From Orientallactaga sibirica (lineage: Eukaryota; Chordata; Mammalia; Rodentia; Dipodidae): 64,000 nucleotides of DNA. A model generated the notes under the pieces. That model worked only from the letters and a program-made list of their open reading frames with translations. It was not told the DNA's origin and made no database searches. The stretch spans positions 99,545,501 to 99,609,500 of the forward strand of contig JAEOAD010000001.1 of the NCBI GenBank assembly GCA_036365145.1. Reading direction: 5' to 3'. This document shows positions 56,866 through 64,000 of the stretch, in pieces. Within the stretch, counting starts at the first letter, position 1, and the number at the start of each line of letters is the position of its first letter. A program made the position numbers and the translations under genes.

Positions 56866-58666
56866 GAGCAACTATAAACATGATTGAGCAAATCTCTCTG
56901 ATCTGGGGCTTGGAGCTTTTAGGGTAAATGCCCAATAAGGGAATAACTGGATCTGTTGGTAGGTCTATGGTCATCCTTTTCAGGAGTCTCCATATAGTTT
57001 TCCATAATGGTTGAACCATTTAACATTCCCACCAACAGTGAAAGAGGGTTCCTATTCCTCCAGAGCCTTGCCAGCATTTGTTTTCATTAGTTTATTATTA
57101 TTATCATTGTTATTATTGTTGTTATTGTTAGCTATCCTTACTGGGGTAAGATGGAATCTCATAGATGTTTTAATTTGAATTTCCTTGATGATTAGGGAGG
57201 TTGAACATTTTCTTAAGTGTGTGTTTGCCATTTGAATTTCTTCCTCTGAGAACTCCCTATGCAGTTCTCTGCCCCATTTTGTGAGTGGGTTGTTTGACGA
57301 TTTATTGTTTAGGCTTTGGGTGGGAGAGTACAGGTGGGAGGACACAAATAGGGAACCAAATGTAAATAGTACACAAAATCCTATATTCTGAATAACAGAC
57401 TAAAACATCAATCATTCAGCAGGCCCGTAGAGAGAGGGAACACCTGAACTACAGGGACCTGGAGAGGACATCATGAAGACTAACCTTAATCTTTTCCTGT
57501 TTCTTTCTCTCTCTGTCTCCTTCTTCTCCCTATGCTCTCTTTCTCTTTTATATTACCTATCTTCTTCTTCCTTCATCTTCCTTGGCGCTGACTTGTAACT
57601 CCCAGTACCAGCATTTGGTTAACTTACACAATGAACTGTTGATCAGAGAGAGACCTACAAGGTTTCCCAAAAGAAGGCAGATTTCTGTCAGAGTTCTTGA
57701 TGACCCACCAAAGGTTAATGGTAAGACTCTACTACCAAAGACACCATATGCTGTGGAGATGGAACATGGAGTGACCTGGTTGGAATCTGGAAGAGGGTCA
57801 GTCCCCAGACAGTTAGCACGTCTAGTGCCAGAGGGTGCTACATAAGTGACTGGTGGAGAATGACATCTGTCCAAACAACTTGCAGTCTAAGCTACTCAGT
57901 AGTAAACAACCTGACGTGATGCTCACACAAGTACAATAGTGGCACACAGCCATTATGGGTAACCAACTGTACTTGATTTGGCTAACAGATACACTCAATG
58001 TAATGGAACTCATAGCTGGAACTGGTAAACAAGTCAAAACCATGTATAAAAAAGGAACCTATTCTCCAGTATGAAGCTCCCACCAATTATGGGCTATAAG
58101 TGGGCTATGTATATAAAATTCTCTCTAAAATAACAATGGCTATCCCATCTATCTAGTACTGGACTTCTCTCTCCTTTGGAGAATTTGCTTCTCTTTTTCA
58201 GATGGATGATGAACCTGAAATGAGGATCAGCCTATGGCACCATACCAGGGCCCCAGCTGAAACCATACAGTAATGGGTGAATTGGGCAAGAGTGTGGCTT
58301 TTTGGTGAACCTGACACCAGAACAAGGCTGAAGGAGATAAACACAGAGAACATTCAACCCCCTACTAAGCCAGATATCCAGAGACACAGAGGCTCCCAAG
58401 ACCTCATCACTGAAGTAGAACTAAAATGAATCCAATGTGGCTCAGGCAAATTTGTGGAAGAGGGGGCAGAAAGAATGTTAGAGCTACAAGTTGGGTCATT
58501 ATGCACAGAGACTTTGCCTCTCCCCCATAACTGTTGGCTACCCCCATAATAACATGACCCACATTTCCCAATGAGGAGGGTCCTTTCGGAGGGGGGGAGG
58601 ACAGGGAGGAGGCTACCAGAGGCACCAGCATGATTGTAAAGTTAAATTAAATAAAAAAATAAATTA
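56866..58666 (+). mobile_element. 5'-inverted (twin-primed) L1 with 15-bp target duplication
   Basis: 56866-57317 is antisense L1 ORF2 3' sequence (matching 14395-14845; minus-strand translation shows NNPLTKWGREL and MRFHLTPVR). At 57318 it switches to sense L1 3'UTR, which runs to an A-rich tail ending at 58666. About 290 bases of L1 between the two parts are absent. The perfect 15-bp duplication AAAAGCCAAAAAATT lies at 56851-56865 and 58667-58681. The pre-insertion site reads TTTTG|AAAAGCC, near the L1 endonuclease preference. It interrupts the older L1M relic. Confidence 0.95.
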
Positions 58667-58681
58667 AAAAGCCAAAAAATT

Positions 58682-59240
58682 TCAAATAGCAAGTGAGAGA
58701 ATGTCCATGTACCTACTTGTAGATCTCTCAGCAGAAATTCTATGTACCAGGAGAAAGTTGGGTCCGTTAAAGTGCTCAAGAAAGATCAAGCAAATATAAA
58801 CCTGCCAACCAAGAAAATCATACCAAGTAAAGCTGTACTTTAGAAAAGATACCATCAGATTACCAAAACCTGAAGGACTTCAAAACCTCCAGATCTGCAT
58901 TCTTAAAAAAAAAAGTATTAAGGGAATTCTCCAAACTGAAATGGAAAGATATGAATGAACAACATTGAAACATCTGAAACCATAAAGCTCACTGCAAAAG
59001 TAAAAGCCAAATTCATAATACTCTGATTCTGAAATGGCAGTGTATAAACACTTATCATTATCATGAAGGGTTAAAAAAAACATATACTAATAATTTCATT
59101 AACTTGCTATCAGATATGTAAAATAAAAAAAGGTATTAATGGCAACATGAAAAAATTAAAAAAATGTAGTAAATTGTACAGATGGGGGAACAAAGATAAG
59201 TTGTAAGCTTAAAATCACCTCTAACCATGATACATTTTTA
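58682..59240 (+). mobile_element. Probable continuation of the old L1M relic
   Basis: CAAGAAAGATCAAGCAAATA, TACCAAAACCTGAAGGACTT and GGGAATTCTCCAAACTGAAA fit internal L1M-type sequence. Together with 53565-56850 it flanks the twin-primed L1. Confidence 0.5.
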
Positions 59241-59255
59241 TAAGCCTTATGTTTT

Positions 59256-59516
59256 TTTCTTTTTTGAGAAAGAGACAGAGGAAGAGAGAAAGAAAGAGAG
59301 AGAGGGAGACAGAGATGGGCGCACCAGCAGTCTCTCAGCTGCTGTGAACGAAATCCAGATGTGTGCGCCCCCTTGTGGTCAAGTGCGGCATTGCGCCCTT
59401 GCGTCACTGCATCTGGCTAAACGTGGGACCTGGAGATTGGAACTGCTGGAGATTGGAACCAGCGTTCTTAGGCTTAGGAGGCAGGAGCCTTAACCCCTAA
59501 GCCATCTCTCCAGCCC
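59256..59516 (-). mobile_element. DIP-like SINE (long form) with 15-bp target duplication
   Basis: The best-preserved long-form copy. Antisense: T-run, GA-rich spacer, GTGTGCGCCCCCTTGTGG, TCAAGTGCGGCATTGCGCCC, and the head complement ending CATCTCTCCAGCCC. The perfect duplication TAAGCCTTATGTTTT is at 59241-59255 and 59517-59531. It also has the repeated GGAGATTGGAACTGCTGGAG seen at 21058-21092. Confidence 0.96.
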
Positions 59517-59531
59517 TAAGCCTTATGTTTT

Positions 59532-59837
59532 ACAAAAAAAAAAAAAAAAAAATCTCCCCACATACTCATACAAGTCTAAGAATCAAAGCATCTTATTAGA
59601 AAAAAATCCCTTAGGATCTAAAGAATTACAGTATTAAATAAATAAATAAATAAAAGACACACACACACATGCACGCGCACACACACTAGAAACCAACAAA
59701 ATACTACTAGTAATGTTAAAGGCACAGGTCTAAGCAATAGGGGGCCACCTACTGATGTCTATTTTCAGCTTCTCATGTTCCAGGACAAAGAATTCCTCCA
59801 GGGACACATAGTCATTGTCTTCTTTTACTTACTGTTG
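59532..59837. other. Short stretch with A-run, (AAAT)n and (AC)n
   Basis: An A-run at 59533-59552, then (AAAT)n at 59636-59654 and an AC-rich run at 59657-59685. No gene. Confidence 0.6.
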
Positions 59838-60106
59838 TGAACAACTACCCTAAAGGAAACTTCTTAAGATAGGAAAGGTTTCATATGGCTCACACTCCAT
59901 GTTGGTAGAAAAGGCATGGCAGGAAGGATAGGAAGCTGGCTGGTCACTTAAAGTCACATAACTTTGTACCCAACCCCTTACACGGCCAAGCAAACCAGGG
60001 GACTCTGGGACTGCCACCTGGTATGGTAATTCAGCATACTCCTCTGGGCTAAGGACGGGAAGGCCATATCCACCCCAGCGCCTTGCTGTACACACTACTC
60101 CAGGTT
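59838..60106 (-). mobile_element. LTR-like repeat (rodent class III type), antisense
   Basis: On plus: AGATAGGAAAGGTTTCATATGG, TGTTGGTAGAAAAGGCATGGC, AGGAAGCTGGCTGGTCACTT. This is the antisense layout of a common rodent LTR, also seen at 18995. Followed at once by a sense MaLR LTR. Confidence 0.58.
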
Positions 60107-60111
60107 AGCAG

Positions 60112-60462
60112 TGTAGTGATTTGATTCACGTGTTCCCCCACAAACATTAATGTTCTGAATATAGACTCCCCAGCTGCTGGCAATTGGAAATTAAAGCCTC
60201 CTGGAGGTTGTGTATTGTTGGGGGTGGGTTTATGGATTTTATAGCCAGCTTCCCCTTGTCAGCGTTTGGCACACTATCCTGCTGCTGTTGTCCTCTTATG
60301 TTGGCTGGGGGGTGACGTCCACCCTCTGCTCATGCCATCATTTTCCCCTGCTATCATGGAGCTTCTCCCTTGAGCCTGTAAGCCAAAATAGACCTCTTTT
60401 TTCCTATAAGCTGCTCTTGGTCAGGTGATTTCTGCCAGCAATGTGAACCTGACTGCAATAGT
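60112..60462 (+). mobile_element. MaLR-type 5' LTR
   Basis: Starts TGTAGTGATTTGATTCACG, has CATGGAGCTTCTCCCTTGAG, CTGTAAGCCAAAATAGACC and CTGCTCTTGGTCAGGTGATT, and ends CCTGACTGCAA. A MaLR internal region follows directly, so this is a 5' LTR and not a solo. The pentamers TAGCA and TAGTA at its edges differ by one base. Confidence 0.75.
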
Positions 60463-61440
60463 AAAGTGGTACTGAGGAGTGGGATTGCTGCTAGACACCT
60501 GACTGTGGCTATGACATTTTGTTGCTGATTTTCAAGAGGAATGTAGAAGGATTTGAAACCTTGGCCTAAGAGATGCCTTGCAGTGCTGTAAGTACAGCTT
60601 GATGGACTATTCTGGTCAGAGGTGAAAGACCTGAATGCATGAGAGCTATGGACTGTAAGGTTTGTCTTATGAGGGTGAAAAAGAGCTTTGTTTGGACTAG
60701 GCTAGAAGCAGTTTAAGAGGCTTGCTGTTATGGCTCTGTCCTGAAAAGTTGTGCAGGGTTGCATTGCATAGAAATGGACTAGTGTGAGCAGAGGGATATG
60801 GCACAGAAAAAATGAAATCTTTGGGCCTAAACTGCTGCCCATTCACCTGCAAATTGTTGGAGAGATTAAAACCATTTAGATTGGGCCAACTGATCTGCAC
60901 TGGGGCAACAGGAAGAATGTAGACTCTTTTGAATTGGACTAAATGCTCAAAGGAGTGTCCTGTTCTTCAAAGACTGCTTTGTTCCCCCCTGGATTAGCAA
61001 ATTGGCACTCTATCTGGTATTGTGGAGTATAAGACATGCAGGAAAGAGAGGATCATGGAGTTTGCAACACGGTCTAGTGTTTTGGAAATGGCCATGAGCA
61101 GTGTGAAGCAGGTTTGCAGGATGCCTTCATGGAGATCCCGTGGGACCATAAGGATGGACCGTAGGTTGCAGTGGAGATTCAGTGGAGATGCTGGCACTAC
61201 GTGATGGCTGCTGAGGAAAGCTGCTGGCCCCGGATGAAGTTTTCCAGGATTGTGAGTAGCCTAGCTGGAGGGGCGGAATTGGAATTCCAGAGACTTGTTG
61301 CTGGTTAGAATTATCTGACTTGGGGATTTGTCACTAACTAGAGTTGGACTTGGAATTAGAGTTTGATGTTTGCCCTGGGTGTTTTAAATATTGTATTGGT
61401 TGAATATTTCTTTGCTTTGTAAAATGCCATCTTTTGCAGT
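60463..61440 (+). mobile_element. ERVL-MaLR internal region
   Basis: Begins AAAGTGGTACTGAGGAGTGG, the typical first bases after a MaLR 5' LTR. It continues through CCTAGCTGGAGGGGCGGAATT (61260), shared with the copy at 48116. Non-coding. Similarity to the other copy fades near 61440. Confidence 0.72.
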
Positions 61441-62355
61441 GTGAATGTTTCCCATTTTTTCCTCCTTTTGCCTCTTGATGAGACTTTTCCTAAACTCACA
61501 CTAGCTCCATTTTATGGTGAATTTGGTAGCCTTGGATACCAGTGTTCAAAGAAATCTCAATTTGAGACAGGTAACTCCTTCCTAGCAGTGAATATGGACC
61601 CCACTGCTCTGAAGCCAATAGAGATTCAAGGATGTTTCATCTCTAATTTGTAATTCCTTTTCCTGTGACTGACTCACATTTCTGGGAGACTGAAAGTACT
61701 TACTGGGCTGTTCATAACACTTACCTCTGTCCTGTTGATTCATTTCCAGACCTTAGAACTTGCCATTTCCCCCTCAGATTTTCCCTCTCATGGCCTCCCC
61801 ATTGTATGCAGATCCAAGACATCCTTGCCCTAATACGTGCCCTAGACCCTCTTGGAGCTGGGCAGCTCCCGCATTAGGACCCATAGACTGGGTCTCATGC
61901 ACCAGCACATCTTCACTGTGCCAGAATCAATTTTCTTCTTTACCTCTCTCTTACACAAGTGCACATCTAATCTGTGGCCAGGATTACTTAACTTGTTTCT
62001 ACTCAAAGTGCAATTATAAAACTGTGGTCTTTAAAAGTGACCTCCAGCCCATGCTCCAGACTACACTTGTTTTCTCTGTTGTGCTTCTTGAATTTCACCT
62101 TCAGAATGTCCAACATCATGTACCTTCACAGAGAATTATGCACATGGCCAATAGCTATATAGCAGATGGGGATTCTGTTTTCCTCCAGGATGGGACACTT
62201 GTCACTCATGAGCAGTGGCCACATGCATTGTTCTTTAAGGCACAAAGTGATGTCCTTATGAATTGTCCATGACTCTACGGTGCATATCTTACCCCAGAGC
62301 ATGCAAACCTCTCCCACATTACAGTCCAGAGTCAAACAAAACAAAACAAAAAGAA
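61441..62355 (+). other. Unidentified segment with longest non-L1 open frame and A-rich end
   Basis: This less AT-rich piece follows the MaLR internal region and ends in (AAAAC)n A-rich sequence at 62334-62355. A frame of about 160 codons (first ATG near 61790, stop 62272) is open. It contains a Cys-rich SKCNYK segment and VTHEQWPHALFF, and I recognise no family. It may be a retrocopy of an unknown transcript or chance. No target duplication was found. Confidence 0.3.
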
Positions 62356-63185
62356 TGGCTCATATTTGAACTTAATCTGCTAGTACCCAGGAAGGGCTGT
62401 GAACATATAAACAGGGCAGCAGTTTGTCTTTTAAACTGAAAAGCAACAAATTTAAAAGCTACAAAATGCATTTTTCTTTGTGGCTAAGGGTATACATGTT
62501 ATATATATGTACATACACATAACTTCTAGCATAACTAAAATTTTAAAGAAGAAATCACTCTTCCTTTAATGAAATCACATGTTCTTTGTCATATGTCAAA
62601 AGCTGGCCATTCACTATCATAGGTCTCTGTGTTTCAGATAGTCTGTTTTTAGGTGTTTTGTGTCTAAAAACTACAGAACTAAATCTATGGCTATTAATTG
62701 TTCTGATTTTAAAATGTGCACATGAACATGGATGTATTTTAAGATGATACTAAATTGTTAATAAGTTTACATTGCTCAAAAATAAATCATCTCGTATTTT
62801 TGGCTTTCAGAGAAAAAAAAATACTTGTTCATGCTTACTATAAAGATAGGTACATGGATAAACAAAAATGCCAAATCTTAATAGTGATTTTATAATTAAC
62901 TTACAGTTTCCAGTAACAGATCACAAATTTAGATTAGATTAGATTGTTTCTAAATCCTTATTATAATGACTTAAACTGATAAATTTCCGTTTAGTTACAA
63001 ATCTCAGGACTGTTGAAATGTCTTGCCTATACTTATAACAGTTAATATATGTTATATGTAATTTTTGTCATGCACAAATTCCTGGATTTTCATTTAGATA
63101 TGAGTTCTAAATTATATGATGATAATATTAATAATATGGCCTCATAGAATTAGGTATTTTATTAAAATTGAGTTTGCAACTTGAT
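62356..63185. other. Unassigned AT-rich stretch
   Basis: No gene or named repeat. Confidence 0.5.
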
Positions 63186-63467
63186 CCTATGGCAGGTAGA
63201 TCTCTGCTACAGGGGGCGTGTCACTAGGGTGCAGATCTGAATCCAGCCTTAAGGTGTGCAGAGAGCACCTTGGAGCTCTGGCTGTTCATGTGTTTTAGAG
63301 CTGGCTATTTGATGGTGTCTCTCTGCTATGTATCTATGGAAGTGAGCCAGCTTCTTCTGCCATTGATGAGGCGTCCCTGGAATCCTTAAGCCTGAAATAA
63401 ACTGTCTCCTCCCATAAGCTACTTCTGATTAGTTGTTTGTCCAGCAATATGAAGGTAACTACAACAG
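63186..63467 (+). mobile_element. MaLR-type LTR, 5' end missing
   Basis: GGGGGCGTGTCACTAGGGTG, CAGCTTCTTCTGCCATTGATG, CCTGAAATAAACTGTCTCC, and the end GTAACTACAACA match the later two thirds of the LTRs at 6562 and 60112. It could be the 3' LTR of the element starting at 60112, about 3 kb upstream, or an independent copy. Confidence 0.68.
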
Positions 63468-64000
63468 GGGCCATCAAATAAAAAGAGCTATGAATTATAA
63501 ATAAAAGTATGTTTTCAGTAAAGAAAGTTAAATAAGGGGACATATTTTTAGATGAATAAGGACTTTGTTAAGTAAAATATTGTTCTGATTGAAAATAGAG
63601 ATACAGAAACTAACAGGATAAACTATCTTATAAAAGGGTTATGGGAGATAAATGAAAAAGGTTTACTGACTCATGATAGGGATCACTATTATTTATCCCG
63701 TAATATAAAAACCTAAAATATGGCTGTGGTAAAAAGCATTGACATAGAATGAGTTTAGTTTTGTGTTTTCTCTTTTGCCTTAATTGTTCACAAGATATTT
63801 TACTGTCCATGGTCTTTGGTTACTGACTTATCTTTATAAACACTTGCTTGAATGTAATTCAGACACAACTCTTCCTAATAAATTGGAAATTTGTTTATGT
63901 TGTCATGTCAGGTATCAAGTTTAAAATTTAGTTCACTGATATTGACCACTCATAAGAACATTTGCAAAAACTGTAACATGATCGGTCAAGACACATAAGT
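63468..64000. other. Unassigned AT-rich stretch to window end
   Basis: No gene or named repeat recognised. Confidence 0.5.

Overview
This window is mammalian nuclear DNA, almost certainly rodent. It is AT-rich, has no recognisable host protein-coding gene, and is filled with layered transposable elements. The commonest repeat is a tRNA-headed SINE with a CT-rich spacer and AAATAAAT tail, which resembles the DIP family of the B2 superfamily described from jerboas. B1 (7SL-derived) and B4-like SINEs, rodent L1s, and ERVL-MaLR-type LTRs are also present. A dipodid rodent such as a jerboa is my best guess, from memory of these SINE families. The sequence alone does not prove the species.

Layout. 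1-12.4 kb: LTR fragments (one MLT1-like LTR split by a SINE), an old L1M 3' end, several DIP-like SINEs and MIR/L2 relics. 12.67-18.44 kb: a near-full-length L1 on the minus strand. It has a GC-richer 5'UTR with a YY1-like site at its start, an intact ORF1 (358 aa), an ORF2 endonuclease domain cut off before its last catalytic residues, and a long 3'UTR. The reverse transcriptase is deleted. 18.6-29.2 kb: B4, DIP-like and B1 SINEs, L1 3' ends, and a solo LTR with a perfect 5-bp target duplication. 29.2-46.5 kb: the most repeat-poor part, with AT-rich unique DNA, a few SINEs and MIRs, a possible small exon, and possible regulatory sequence. 46.5-64 kb: an RPL35 processed pseudogene, MaLR internal regions with LTRs, two L1 insertions with 5' inversions (twin priming), an eroded L1M element, and further SINEs.

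The elements record a history. SINEs copied by L1 machinery carry 11-16 bp target duplications. A MaLR LTR with a 5-bp duplication sits inside a twin-primed L1. Another twin-primed L1 sits inside an ancient L1M relic. B1s have landed next to, or in, the T-rich tails of older B1s. No element here can move on its own by inspection: the one long L1 lacks reverse transcriptase.

I found no new biological system. The items most worth a second look are the ORF2 deletion with SINE-tail filler, the two inverted L1s, the short repeat in the ORF1 coiled coil, the internal variants of the SINE, and three unproven splice-site-bounded candidate exons. Family names are from memory of consensus sequences and need a repeat-library search.
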